A stretch of 64,000 bases of DNA. Source: Phytomonospora endophytica (lineage in GTDB: Bacteria; Actinomycetota; Actinomycetes; Mycobacteriales; Micromonosporaceae). The position numbers and the translations under genes are program-made. Location: the NCBI RefSeq assembly GCF_014202425.1, contig NZ_JACHGT010000011.1, positions 62,001 through 126,000 on the forward strand. Reading direction: 5' to 3'. The notes below the pieces were generated by a model. It ran no database searches. It saw only the letters and a list, made by a program, of their open reading frames with translations, and was not told the DNA's origin. Shown here one piece after another: positions 41,354-50,342 of the stretch (its first letter is position 1; every line of letters begins with the position of its first letter).

Positions 41354-42684
41354 GCGCCGAAACCCAAGACCAGTACGCCGACTCGCGCGACACCACCGAG
41401 GGACGCGTCTTCACCGTCACCGGCGGTGACTGGGAGAGCGTCACCGAGGCGATCGACCCGCTCAGCCAGGAGCGGCTCGTCGTCAACATGGGCCCCCAGC
41501 ACCCGTCAACGCACGGCGTGCTCCGCCTCGTCCTCGAACTGGAGGGCGAGACGGTCACCGAGGCCCGTGTCGTCGTCGGCTACCTCCACACCGGCATCGA
41601 GAAGAACCTCGAATACCGCACGTGGACGCAGGGCACGACCTTCGTGACCCGCTGCGACTACCTCGCGCCGATCTTCAACGAGACGGGCTACTGCCTCGGT
41701 GTCGAGAAGCTCCTCGGCATCACCGAGCAGATCCCCGAGCGCGCCAACACCATCCGCGTGATGATGATGGAGCTCAACCGGATCTCCTCGCACCTCATCT
41801 GGCTGGCCACGACGGGCATGGAGCTCGGCGCGCTGACCATGATGATCTTCGGTTTCCGCGAGCGCGAGAAGATCCTCGACATCTTCGAGTCCGCCTCCGG
41901 TCTGCGCATGAACATGGCCTACATCCGTCCCGGCGGACTGTCCCAGGACCTCCCCGCGGAGGGCCTGGCGAAGATCAAGCAGTTCCTGAAGGACATGCCC
42001 GGCCACCTCCGCGAGTACGAGGACCTGCTGTCGGGGTCGGCGATCTGGCAGGAGCGCACGCAGGGCGTCGCCTACCTCGACGTCTCCGGCTGCCTCGCCC
42101 TCGGCGTGACCGGCCCGGTGCTGCGGTCGGCCGGACTGGCCTGGGACCTGCGCAAGACCATGCCGTACTGCGGGTACGAGACCTACGACTTCGACGTCGC
42201 CACGCACAACGGCGCCGACGTGTGGGGTCGCTACATGGTCCGCATGGAGGAGATCCGGCAGTCGCTGCGGATCGTCGAGCAGTGCGTCGAGCGTCTTGAG
42301 CCCGGCCCGGTCATGGTCGCCGACAAGAAGATCGCGTGGCCCGCGCAGCTCGCGCTGGGCACCGACGGTCTCGGCAACTCGCTCAACCACGTCAAGCACA
42401 TCATGGGCCAGTCCATGGAGTCGCTGATCCACCACTTCAAGCTCGTCACCGAGGGCTTCCGGGTACCGCCCGGCCAGGTCTACACCGCCATCGAGGCGGC
42501 CCGCGGCGAGCTCGGCGTGCACGCCGTCTCCGAGGGTGGGACCCGGCCGCACCGGGTGCACCTGCGGGAACCGAGTTTCATCAATCTCCAGGCCATCCCG
42601 GCCATGGCCGAAGGCGCGCTCATCGCTGACGTTATTGCGGGTGGCGCCTCGCTCGACCCGGTGATGGGTGGGTGCGACCGATGA
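41350..42684 (+). CDS. nuoD: NADH-quinone oxidoreductase subunit D (quinone site)
   Basis: A 444-aa 49-kDa subunit, which lines the quinone pocket with NuoB. Marks include [15 protein letters not shown] (the quinone-contact His), [16 protein letters not shown] and the C-terminal DPVMGGCDR. The family usually ends in a form like DPVMGxxDR; the Cys here is less common. The GTG start overlaps nuoC. The last 24 codons are echoed by the small ORF that begins in its stop codon. Confidence 0.97.
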   Translation: MSAETQDQYADSRDTTEGRVFTVTGGDWESVTEAIDPLSQERLVVNMGPQHPSTHGVLRLVLELEGETVTEARVVVGYLHTGIEKNLEYRTWTQGTTFVTRCDYLAPIFNETGYCLGVEKLLGITEQIPERANTIRVMMMELNRISSHLIWLATTGMELGALTMMIFGFREREKILDIFESASGLRMNMAYIRPGGLSQDLPAEGLAKIKQFLKDMPGHLREYEDLLSGSAIWQERTQGVAYLDVSGCLALGVTGPVLRSAGLAWDLRKTMPYCGYETYDFDVATHNGADVWGRYMVRMEEIRQSLRIVEQCVERLEPGPVMVADKKIAWPAQLALGTDGLGNSLNHVKHIMGQSMESLIHHFKLVTEGFRVPPGQVYTAIEAARGELGVHAVSEGGTRPHRVHLREPSFINLQAIPAMAEGALIADVIAGGASLDPVMGGCDR

Positions 42685-42806
42685 GTGCAGAAGTTTTCGG
42701 TTTGGAAGGTTCCCACTGGGTTGAGCTCGTCGGCGGGCGAATCGCCGACGTGCTGTGCCCGATGGGTGCCTCGCTGGACCCCGTCATGGGTGGGTGTGAT
42801 CGCTGA
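42681..42806 (+). CDS. 41-codon small ORF repeating the NuoD C-terminus
   Basis: An ATG at 42681 overlaps the nuoD stop (ATGA), and the stop at 42804-42806 overlaps the nuoE start (TGATG), so it fits exactly between them. It begins [16 protein letters not shown] and ends [13 protein letters not shown], identical to the last 13 residues of NuoD. In these 13 codons, 7 differ from nuoD and all 7 are synonymous. Before that, [11 protein letters not shown] is like [10 protein letters not shown] of NuoD. The first 15 codons are unlike nuoD and have lower GC. Conservation by silent change argues that the peptide is translated and kept. Function unknown. Confidence 0.65.
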   Translation: MSAEVFGLEGSHWVELVGGRIADVLCPMGASLDPVMGGCDR

Positions 42807-43501
42807 TGCTGCTGGACAACGAGGAACTGAAGGCCCAGGCCCGCGAGATCATCGCGCGCTATCCGCAGGGCAAGTCCCGCTCGGCGTTGCTGCCGATGCT
42901 GCACCTGGTGCAGGCGGAGGACGGCTACGTCAGCGGTGACGGCATCGGCTTCTGCGCCGAGATGCTCGGCCTGACCAAGGCCGAGGTCGCGGCCGTGTCG
43001 ACCTTTTACACCATGTACAAGCGCAAGCCGACCGGTGACTTCCTGGTCAGCGTCTGCACGAACACCATGTGCGACGTGATGGGCGGCCAGACGGTCTACA
43101 ACGTCTTGAGCGAGTACCTGGAGGTCGGGCACGACGAGACGACCGCCGACGGCAAGATCACCCTTGAGCACGCCGAGTGCCTCGCCGCCTGCGACTTCGC
43201 GCCGGTGATGACGGTCAACTACGAGTTCTACGACAAGGTCGACCCCGAGCAGGCGCTGGCGACCGTCCGTGAGCTCCAGGACGGCAAGCTCCCGCAGCCG
43301 TCGCGCGGTGCCCGCCTGTGCACGCTCAAGCAGCTGTCCAGGCAGCTCGCGGGCTGGTCGGAGGACCGCAAGGACGCCCTCGCCGACACCGGTATCGGCG
43401 AGGCGACCCTCGCCGGGCTCCGGCTGGCCGAGAAGCACGGTGTCGCCGCCCCCGTCGGCGACGTCGAACTCAACACACCGATCCGTGTGGAGAAGAAATG
43501 A
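42806..43501 (+). CDS. nuoE: NADH-quinone oxidoreductase subunit E (cluster N1a)
   Basis: A 231-aa 24-kDa subunit. The thioredoxin-like domain binds the 2Fe-2S cluster N1a through the Cys pair in VSVCTNTMCDVMGG and the pair in AECLAACDFAPVM. The usual N-terminal helix bundle is present (ALLPMLHLVQAEDGYVS, AAVSTFYTMYKRKP). The C-terminal 60 residues are an actinobacterial extension. The ATG overlaps the stop of the 41-codon ORF, and the end overlaps nuoF. Confidence 0.96.
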   Translation: MLLDNEELKAQAREIIARYPQGKSRSALLPMLHLVQAEDGYVSGDGIGFCAEMLGLTKAEVAAVSTFYTMYKRKPTGDFLVSVCTNTMCDVMGGQTVYNVLSEYLEVGHDETTADGKITLEHAECLAACDFAPVMTVNYEFYDKVDPEQALATVRELQDGKLPQPSRGARLCTLKQLSRQLAGWSEDRKDALADTGIGEATLAGLRLAEKHGVAAPVGDVELNTPIRVEKK

Positions 43502-44814
43502 CGAGCCCACGGCCAGAGTTGCTGGCGAAGCTCACGCCGGTCCTGACCAAGCGGTGGCTGTCGCCCGACGCGTGGCGCATCGACACCTACGAGCAGCTCG
43601 ACGGGTACCAGGCGCTGCGCAAGGCGCTGAAGTCCGACCCGGACGACCTGATCGCGTTCATGAAGGACTCCGGTCACCGCGGTCGCGGCGGCGCGGGCTT
43701 CCCCGTCGGCATGAAGTGGGCCTTCATCCCGCAGAACGACGGCAAGCCCCACTACCTCGTGGTCAACGCCGACGAGGGCGAGCCGGGGACCTGCAAGGAC
43801 CTCCCGCTGATGATGAACGACCCGCACGCCCTGATCGAGGGCATGATCATCGCGACCTGGGCGATCCGCTCGAACAAGGCCTTCGTCTACATCCGCGGGG
43901 AGGCGATCCACGCCGCGCGGCGGCTGCGCAACGCCGTCGAGGAGGCCTACGCCAAGGGCTACCTGGGCAAGAACATCCTCGGTTCGGGACACGACCTCGA
44001 CATCGTGATCCACTCCGGTGCCGGCGCCTACATCTGCGGTGAGGAGACGGCTCTCCTCGACTCGCTGGAGGGCTACCGGGGCCAGCCGCGCCTGCGGCCG
44101 CCGTTCCCGGCGACGCACGGGGTGTACGGCTGCCCGACGGTCATCAACAACGTCGGTTCGATCGCCTCGGTCCCGCACATCGTCCTCAACGGCGGTGCCT
44201 GGTGGAAATCGCTCGGTTCGGAGAACTCGGCCGGGACGATGATCTACTCGCTGTCGGGCCGTGTGCAGAACCCCGGCCAGTACGAGTGTGGCATGGGCAT
44301 CACCCTGCGCGAGCTGATCGAGCTGGCCGGCGGGATGCTCCCCGGGCACAACCTGAAGTTCTGGACGCCCGGCGGTTCCTCGACGCCGATGCTCACCGCC
44401 GACCACCTCGACGTCCCGCTGGACTTCGACGGGGTCGCCAAGGCGGGCTCGATCCTCGGCACGACCGCGACGATGATCTTCTCCGACCGCGACTGCCCGG
44501 TGTACGCCACCTACCGCTGGCTCATGTTCTACACGCACGAGTCCTGCGGCAAGTGCACGCCGTGCCGCGAGGGGAACTACTGGATGACGCGGACCTACCG
44601 CCGCATCCTGTCGGGCAAGGGCACGCACGCCGACCTCGACACCCTTCTGGACACCTGTGACAACCTGCTCGGCCGGTCCTTCTGCGGTCTCGGCGACGGT
44701 GCCACGTCTTCGGTGACGTCCTCGCTCCAGTACTTCAAGCAGGACTACCTCGACTACATCGAGGGTCACCGCCGTCCCCTGCTCAACGAAGCCGACCTGG
44801 TTGGGGCGCACTAA
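43498..44814 (+). CDS. nuoF: NADH-quinone oxidoreductase subunit F (NADH/FMN, N3)
   Basis: A 438-aa subunit that oxidises NADH with FMN. It has GRGGAGFPVGMKW for NADH, NADEGEPGTCKD and AGAYICGEETALLDSLEGYR for FMN, and the N3 cluster ligands in ESCGKCTPCREG plus C in GRSFCGLGDG. I chose ATG 43498, in the ATGA overlap with nuoE; the open frame further upstream has no homology. It abuts nuoG. Confidence 0.97.
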   Translation: MTSPRPELLAKLTPVLTKRWLSPDAWRIDTYEQLDGYQALRKALKSDPDDLIAFMKDSGHRGRGGAGFPVGMKWAFIPQNDGKPHYLVVNADEGEPGTCKDLPLMMNDPHALIEGMIIATWAIRSNKAFVYIRGEAIHAARRLRNAVEEAYAKGYLGKNILGSGHDLDIVIHSGAGAYICGEETALLDSLEGYRGQPRLRPPFPATHGVYGCPTVINNVGSIASVPHIVLNGGAWWKSLGSENSAGTMIYSLSGRVQNPGQYECGMGITLRELIELAGGMLPGHNLKFWTPGGSSTPMLTADHLDVPLDFDGVAKAGSILGTTATMIFSDRDCPVYATYRWLMFYTHESCGKCTPCREGNYWMTRTYRRILSGKGTHADLDTLLDTCDNLLGRSFCGLGDGATSSVTSSLQYFKQDYLDYIEGHRRPLLNEADLVGAH

Positions 44815-47223
44815 ATGACCGTCACTCCTGAAAAGACCGACACGGTAACGCTCACCATCGACGGCATCGAGGTGACCGTCCCCAAGGGGACCCTGGTCAT
44901 CCGCGCCGCCGAGCAGGTGGGCGTCGAGATCCCGCGCTTCTGCGACCACCCGCTGCTCGAACCGGTCGGCGCCTGCCGCCAGTGCCTGGTCGACATCGAG
45001 GGCCAGCGGAAGCCCGCGGCCTCCTGCACCGTCACCGTCGCCGACGGCATGGTGGTCAAGACGCAGAACACCTCCCCGGTCGCCGAGAAGGCGCAAAAGG
45101 GGATCATGGAGTTCCTGCTGATCAACCACCCGCTCGACTGCCCGGTCTGCGACAAGGGCGGCGAGTGCCCCCTGCAGAACCAGGCCATGTCGACCGGCCG
45201 CACGGAGACGCGCTTCGAGGAGCAGAAGCGGACCTACAAGAAGGCCCTGCCGATCTCCTCGCAGGTCCTCCTCGACCGCGAGCGCTGCGTGCTCTGCGCG
45301 CGCTGCACCCGCTTCTCCAAGCAGGTCGCCGGCGATCCCTTCATCGAGCTGATGGAGCGTTCGGCGCTGGAGCAGGTCGGCATCTACGAGGACGAGCCCT
45401 TCGAGTCCTACTTCTCGGGCAACACCGTGCAGATCTGCCCGGTGGGCGCGCTGACCGGCGCGCAGTACCGCTTCCAGGCCCGGCCCTTCGACCTGGTGTC
45501 CTCGCCGAGCATGTGCGAGCACTGCGCGGCGGGCTGCGAGCAGCGCTCCGACCACCGTCGCGGGAAGGTCACCCGCCGCCTGGCCGGTGACGACCCGCAG
45601 GTCAACGAGGAGTGGAACTGCGACAAGGGCCGCTGGGCCTTCCAGTACGTCCGCGCCAACGACCGTTTGATGCAGCCGATGATCCGTGACGCGAAGTCCG
45701 GTGAACTGCGCGAGGCGAGCTGGCCCGAGGCGCTGCGCAAGGCCGCCGAGGGTCTCGCCGCCGCGAAGGCGTCGAAGGGCGTCGGTGTCCTGACCGGCGG
45801 TCGCCTGACCGTCGAGGACGCCTACGCGTACGCGAAGTTCGCGCGCGTCGCCCTCGGCACCAACGACGTGGACTTCCGGGCCCGGCCGCTGTCGGCCGAG
45901 GAGACCGAGTTCCTCGCGCACGCGGTCGTCGGCGTCAACCCCGGCAACGGCGGTGTCACCTACGAGCAGATCGAGACGGCCCCGACCGTCCTCCTCCTCG
46001 GCCTCGAAGCCGAAGAGGAGTGCCCGATCCTGTTCCTGCGCCTGCGCAAGGCGAACCAGAACAACGGGCTGTCGGCCTACGTCGTGGCGCCCTACGCCAC
46101 GCGCGGCACCGAGAAGATCGGCGGGACGCTCCTGCCGACCGTCCCGGGCGGCGAGGCCGAACTGATCGAGTCCCTCCTCGGGCCGAGCGAGGTCGGCGAC
46201 GCGCTGCGCACTCCGGGCGCGGTCGTCCTCGTCGGCGAGCGCCTGGCCTCGGTGCCGGGCGCGTTGAGCGCGGCGGCGAAGCTGGCGCGGACGACCGGCG
46301 CGAAGCTCGCGTGGGTTCCGCGCCGGGCGGGTGACCGCGGCTCGGTTGAGGCCGGTGTCCTCCCGAACCTGCTCCCCGGTGGCGGCCTCGCGGCCAGCGC
46401 CGAGGACCGAGCGCACCTCGCGGCCTACTGGGACGTCGAGAACCTGCCCGAGCGCGAGGGCCGCGACACCGACGGCATCATCGCCGCGGTGTCGGGCGGC
46501 GAGCTGTCGGGCCTGGTCGTCGCGGGCGTCGAGACTCGTGACCTGGCCGACCCGAAGGCCGCCGAGGCCGCGCTGATCGCCGCCGACTTCGTCGTGTCGA
46601 TCGAGTTGCGCCCGAGCGCGGTGACACAGCGGGCCGACGTGGTGTTCCCGATCGCCCCGGCGGTCGAGAAGGCCGGTGCCTACCTCAACTGGGAAGGCCG
46701 CCTGCGCGTCTTCGACGCGGTGCTCGATTCGAGCGCGATGGCCGACGGCCGGGTCCTCGACTCGATCGCCGCGCTGATGGGCGCCAAGATCGACACCGGT
46801 GACGTGCGGACCGTGCGCGGTCAGCTCGCGGGCCTGCCGAAGGCCGGGACGCGCGCGGCGCGCCCGTCGGTCGCGGCCGGTTCGGCGACGCTTCCCGGGC
46901 ACGGCGAGGCGGTTCTGGCGACCTGGCACCACCTGCTCGACGCGGGCAGCCTGCAGGAAGGCGACGAGAACCTGGCCGGGACGGCCCGCACCCCCGTGGT
47001 GCGGCTGTCGGCGGCCACCGCCGCCTCCGTCGGCGCGGCCGACGGTCAGGGCGTGACGGTCGGTTCCGACGCGGGCGCGATCACGCTGCCGCTGAAGGTC
47101 ACGAAGATGCCCGACGGTGTCGTGTGGCTGCCGACGAACTCCCCGGGCTCCGGCGTGAATCGCACGCTCGGGGTCACCGCGGGTTCTGTTGTTTCGATCG
47201 CCTCGGTTGGAGGGACGGCGTGA
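44815..47223 (+). CDS. nuoG: NADH-quinone oxidoreductase subunit G
   Basis: An 802-aa 75-kDa subunit carrying several Fe-S clusters: 2Fe-2S ligands around [15 protein letters not shown], the [17 protein letters not shown] region, [11 protein letters not shown] for N4/N5, and a further [10 protein letters not shown]. The rest is a molybdopterin-oxidoreductase-like fold without active cofactor residues. The ATG follows the nuoF stop at once. The gene ends in TGATG, which opens a 26-codon ORF before nuoH. Confidence 0.96.
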   Translation: MTVTPEKTDTVTLTIDGIEVTVPKGTLVIRAAEQVGVEIPRFCDHPLLEPVGACRQCLVDIEGQRKPAASCTVTVADGMVVKTQNTSPVAEKAQKGIMEFLLINHPLDCPVCDKGGECPLQNQAMSTGRTETRFEEQKRTYKKALPISSQVLLDRERCVLCARCTRFSKQVAGDPFIELMERSALEQVGIYEDEPFESYFSGNTVQICPVGALTGAQYRFQARPFDLVSSPSMCEHCAAGCEQRSDHRRGKVTRRLAGDDPQVNEEWNCDKGRWAFQYVRANDRLMQPMIRDAKSGELREASWPEALRKAAEGLAAAKASKGVGVLTGGRLTVEDAYAYAKFARVALGTNDVDFRARPLSAEETEFLAHAVVGVNPGNGGVTYEQIETAPTVLLLGLEAEEECPILFLRLRKANQNNGLSAYVVAPYATRGTEKIGGTLLPTVPGGEAELIESLLGPSEVGDALRTPGAVVLVGERLASVPGALSAAAKLARTTGAKLAWVPRRAGDRGSVEAGVLPNLLPGGGLAASAEDRAHLAAYWDVENLPEREGRDTDGIIAAVSGGELSGLVVAGVETRDLADPKAAEAALIAADFVVSIELRPSAVTQRADVVFPIAPAVEKAGAYLNWEGRLRVFDAVLDSSAMADGRVLDSIAALMGAKIDTGDVRTVRGQLAGLPKAGTRAARPSVAAGSATLPGHGEAVLATWHHLLDAGSLQEGDENLAGTARTPVVRLSAATAASVGAADGQGVTVGSDAGAITLPLKVTKMPDGVVWLPTNSPGSGVNRTLGVTAGSVVSIASVGGTA

Positions 47224-47303
47224 TGAGGGAAGAGCGGTACGGAGCTCGCCCCCTGACCACAGCTGGTCCGGGCGACCGAATTGCGCAAGAAGGTGGAGCC
47301 TGA
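47223..47303 (+). CDS. Possible 26-codon ORF bridging nuoG and nuoH
   Basis: The ATG at 47223 overlaps the nuoG stop (TGATG), and the stop at 47301-47303 overlaps the nuoH start (TGATG). The frame encodes [20 protein letters not shown] and six more residues. Its last codons carry GGTGGAG, the ribosome site for nuoH. It may merely couple translation from nuoG to nuoH; there is no homology to support a functional peptide. Confidence 0.3.
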   Translation: MREERYGARPLTTAGPGDRIAQEGGA

Positions 47304-48643
47304 TGGGCCTCGACGCGTTCGGCCATGACCCGTTCTGGCTGGTCATCATCAAGATCCTCGCGGTCTTCGTCTTCCTGATCGTCTCGACGATCCTCATGAT
47401 CTGGTTCGAGCGCCGGGTCGTCGGCCGGATGCAGCACCGTCCCGGTCCCAACCGGTACGGCCCCTTCGGGTTGCTGCAGAGTGTCGCCGACGCGCTGAAA
47501 CTGGCGCTCAAGGAAGACATCATGCCGACCTTGGCCGACAAGGCGGTGTACTTCATCGCGCCGATCATCTCGATCATGTGCGCGTTCACGGCCTGGGCGG
47601 TGATCCCGTTCGGTCCCGAGGTGAGCATCTTCGGCGTCCGGTCGCCGCTGCAGATCACCGACGTGCCCGTCGCGGTCCTGGTCGTCCTGGCCTGCTCGGG
47701 CCTCGGCGTCTACGGCATCGTGCTCGGCGGCTGGGCATCCGGCTCGACCTACCCGCTGCTGGGCGCGCTGCGCTCGGCCGCGCAGGTCATCTCCTACGAG
47801 GTCGCGCTCGGCCTGTCGATCGTCGCGGTGTTCATGCTGTCGGGGTCGATGTCGACGAGCGAGATCGTCATGTCGCAGGGCGAGAACCCGCCGATCCAGC
47901 TGTCTCTCCTAGGCATGGAGCTCAACTTCAACGTGCCCGGCTGGTACGCGATCCTGCTGCTGCCGAGCTTCATCATCTTCATGATCTCGATGGTCGGTGA
48001 GACCAACCGCGCGCCCTTCGACCTCCCCGAGGCCGAGTCGGAGCTCGTCGGTGGTTTCCACACCGAGTACTCCTCGCTGAAGTTCGCGATGTTCTTCCTC
48101 GCCGAGTACATCAACATGTTCACCGTCTCGGCGATGTGCGTGACCCTGTTCCTCGGCGGCTGGCGTGCCCCGTGGCCGATCTCCATCTGGGGCGAGGCCA
48201 ACACCGGCTGGTGGCCGATCCTGTGGTTCCTGGGCAAGGTCTGGGTCTTCATGTTCGTGTTCGTGTGGCTGCGCGGCACCATGCCCCGCCTGCGCTACGA
48301 CCAGTTCATGCGCCTCGGCTGGAAGGTCCTGATCCCGCTGAACCTGGTGTGGATCCTCGTCGTCGCCGGCGTCCGGGTCAGCACTCAGCAGGAGAACGGC
48401 ACCACCAAGACCCTCGTCATCGGCGGTGTGGTCCTGCTGGCCGGCGCGGTGATCCTGTTCTACCCACGGCGCAAGCAGTACGTCGAACCGGCCACGGCCG
48501 ACCTGGGCCTCGGCGGGTTCCCCGTACCGCCGCTGGACCTGAAGGTCCCGCCGTCGCCGCGCACCAAGAAGATCGAAGCCACCCGCGAGAAGGCCTCCGT
48601 GGGTACCGACTCGAAGACCGACACCACCGGAGAGGAGGGCTAG
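47303..48643 (+). CDS. nuoH: NADH-quinone oxidoreductase subunit H
   Basis: A 446-aa membrane subunit forming part of the quinone entry. It has eight or nine helices, with [19 protein letters not shown], then the acidic loop [12 protein letters not shown] and [15 protein letters not shown]. The last 70 residues are a charged cytoplasmic tail common in actinobacteria. I chose ATG 47303 because it follows GGTGGAG and family homology starts there; the open frame further upstream is not homologous. Confidence 0.96.
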   Translation: MGLDAFGHDPFWLVIIKILAVFVFLIVSTILMIWFERRVVGRMQHRPGPNRYGPFGLLQSVADALKLALKEDIMPTLADKAVYFIAPIISIMCAFTAWAVIPFGPEVSIFGVRSPLQITDVPVAVLVVLACSGLGVYGIVLGGWASGSTYPLLGALRSAAQVISYEVALGLSIVAVFMLSGSMSTSEIVMSQGENPPIQLSLLGMELNFNVPGWYAILLLPSFIIFMISMVGETNRAPFDLPEAESELVGGFHTEYSSLKFAMFFLAEYINMFTVSAMCVTLFLGGWRAPWPISIWGEANTGWWPILWFLGKVWVFMFVFVWLRGTMPRLRYDQFMRLGWKVLIPLNLVWILVVAGVRVSTQQENGTTKTLVIGGVVLLAGAVILFYPRRKQYVEPATADLGLGGFPVPPLDLKVPPSPRTKKIEATREKASVGTDSKTDTTGEEG

Positions 48644-48646
48644 GAG

Positions 48647-49237
48647 ATGAGCATTCTCCCCAAGTCCGCCGCGGGCTTCGGCGTCACCTTCTCGCACATG
48701 TTCAAGAAGGTCGTCACCGAGGAGTACCCCGAGAAGCCCCCGGCCGTCGCGCCCCGCTATCACGGCCGGCACATCCTCAACCGTCACCCCGACGGCCTGG
48801 AGAAGTGCATCGGCTGCGAGCTGTGCGCCTGGGCCTGCCCCGCCGACGCGATCTTCGTGGAGGGCGCCGACAACTCCGACGAGAACCGCTTCTCGCCGGG
48901 TGAGCGCTACGCCGGGGACTACCAGATCAACTACGCGCGCTGCATCTTCTGCGGACTGTGCATCGAGGCCTGCCCGACCCGTTCGCTGACCATGAGCAAC
49001 GAGTACGAGCTGGCCCGCGACGACCGCCGGGACCTGATCTTCACCAAGGAGCAGCTGCTCGCGCCGCTGCTGCCCGGTATGGAGCAGCCCCCGCACGCGA
49101 TGCGTCTCGGGAACTCCGAGAAGGACTACTACATCAGCGGCCCCGAGAACCCGGGCATGTCGAAGGGCGCCGAGGGGCGTCCCGTCGACGACGCTCCGGG
49201 CGCGGGCAGCGAGCGTCGTACGGGAGAACACCGATGA
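48647..49237 (+). CDS. nuoI: NADH-quinone oxidoreductase subunit I (N6a/N6b)
   Basis: A 196-aa ferredoxin-like subunit with two 4Fe-4S motifs: [12 protein letters not shown] and [12 protein letters not shown]. The ATG at 48647 follows GAGGAGGG and AGGAG, a very strong site. The C-terminal 40 residues are a poorly conserved extension. The gene overlaps nuoJ by ATGA. Confidence 0.97.
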   Translation: MSILPKSAAGFGVTFSHMFKKVVTEEYPEKPPAVAPRYHGRHILNRHPDGLEKCIGCELCAWACPADAIFVEGADNSDENRFSPGERYAGDYQINYARCIFCGLCIEACPTRSLTMSNEYELARDDRRDLIFTKEQLLAPLLPGMEQPPHAMRLGNSEKDYYISGPENPGMSKGAEGRPVDDAPGAGSERRTGEHR

Positions 49238-50037
49238 GCCTCCTCGCGCAGGGCGCCCTGCTGGCCGCGGACAACACCGTCCCGACCGGTGAGGCAGTCA
49301 CCTTCTGGATCCTCGCGCCGATCGCGCTGGGCGGGGCCATCGGCATGGTCCTGGCCCGCAACGCCGTGCACTCGGCGCTGCTGCTGGTGTGCACGATGCT
49401 GTCGCTGGGCGTCTTCTACGTCCTGCAGGCCGGGCCGTTCATCGGCATGGTCCAGATCATCGTCTACACCGGCGCGATCATGATGCTGTTCCTCTTCGTG
49501 ATCATGCTCGTCGGCCGCCACACCCGCGACTCCCTCATCGAGGTCCTGCGCGGGCAGCGGCTGGCCGCGGTCATCCTCGGCGTCGGTTTCGCGATGCTGC
49601 TGGGTACCGGACTGGCCCGCGGGGTCGGTTCGGTGACGGCGAAGGGTCTCGACGAGGCCAACGCCAACGGCAACGTCGAGGGCATCGCCAAGCTGCTGTT
49701 CACCAAGTACATCTTCGCCTTCGAGGTCACCTCGGCGCTGCTGATCACCGCGGCGATCGGCGCGATGCTGCTGGCGCACATCGAGAAGAAGCCCGGCGAG
49801 AAGCTCGACCAGAAGGTCCTGTCGCGCAACCGCTTCACCAAGGGCAACTACCCCGGCCCGAAGAGCGGCCCCGGCGTGTTCGCGACCTCCGACTCGGTGG
49901 CGACCCCGGCGATCCTGCCCGACGGCACCTTCACCGAGCGCAGCGTCAGCAAGGTCGTCCCGGCCCGCGAGCTGACCCTCACCGAGGCCCGGCCCAAGGC
50001 CACCAACGGGAACAAACAGGACGGAGAGATCCGGTGA
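49234..50037 (+). CDS. nuoJ: NADH-quinone oxidoreductase subunit J
   Basis: A 267-aa membrane subunit with five helices in the first 170 residues (for example [20 protein letters not shown]) and a longer hydrophilic C-terminus than in E. coli. I chose ATG 49234 in the ATGA overlap with nuoI. It overlaps nuoK by GTGA. Confidence 0.95.
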   Translation: MSLLAQGALLAADNTVPTGEAVTFWILAPIALGGAIGMVLARNAVHSALLLVCTMLSLGVFYVLQAGPFIGMVQIIVYTGAIMMLFLFVIMLVGRHTRDSLIEVLRGQRLAAVILGVGFAMLLGTGLARGVGSVTAKGLDEANANGNVEGIAKLLFTKYIFAFEVTSALLITAAIGAMLLAHIEKKPGEKLDQKVLSRNRFTKGNYPGPKSGPGVFATSDSVATPAILPDGTFTERSVSKVVPARELTLTEARPKATNGNKQDGEIR

Positions 50038-50333
50038 CTCCCGACTACTACCTGATCCTCGCCGCGGTGCTGTTCACCATCGGCGCGGTCGGCGTGCTCG
50101 TCCGCCGCAACGCGATCGTGGTTTTCATGTGCGTCGAGCTCATGCTCAACGCGGCGAACCTGACGCTGGTCACCTTCGCCCGGATCAACGGGAGCCTCGA
50201 CGGGCAGATCATGGCGTTCTTCGTCATGGTCGTCGCCGCGGCCGAGGTCGTGATCGGGCTGGCGATCATCATGTCCATCTTCCGCTCCCGCCGGTCGGCC
50301 TCGGTCGATGACGCGAACCTGTTGAAGTACTAA
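50034..50333 (+). CDS. nuoK: NADH-quinone oxidoreductase subunit K
   Basis: A 99-aa subunit with three helices. The two conserved membrane Glu are visible in [13 protein letters not shown] and [14 protein letters not shown], part of the proton path. The GTG at 50034 overlaps the nuoJ stop. Confidence 0.96.
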   Translation: MTPDYYLILAAVLFTIGAVGVLVRRNAIVVFMCVELMLNAANLTLVTFARINGSLDGQIMAFFVMVVAAAEVVIGLAIIMSIFRSRRSASVDDANLLKY

Positions 50334-50342
50334 GAGGACACA

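Noticed and set aside
43228-47658. A 1476-codon open frame on the minus strand across nuoE-nuoH
   Set aside because: It lies wholly opposite well-conserved nuo genes. Strong G/C third positions remove stops from the opposite strand, and the translation is low-complexity Arg/Gly/Val without any domain.
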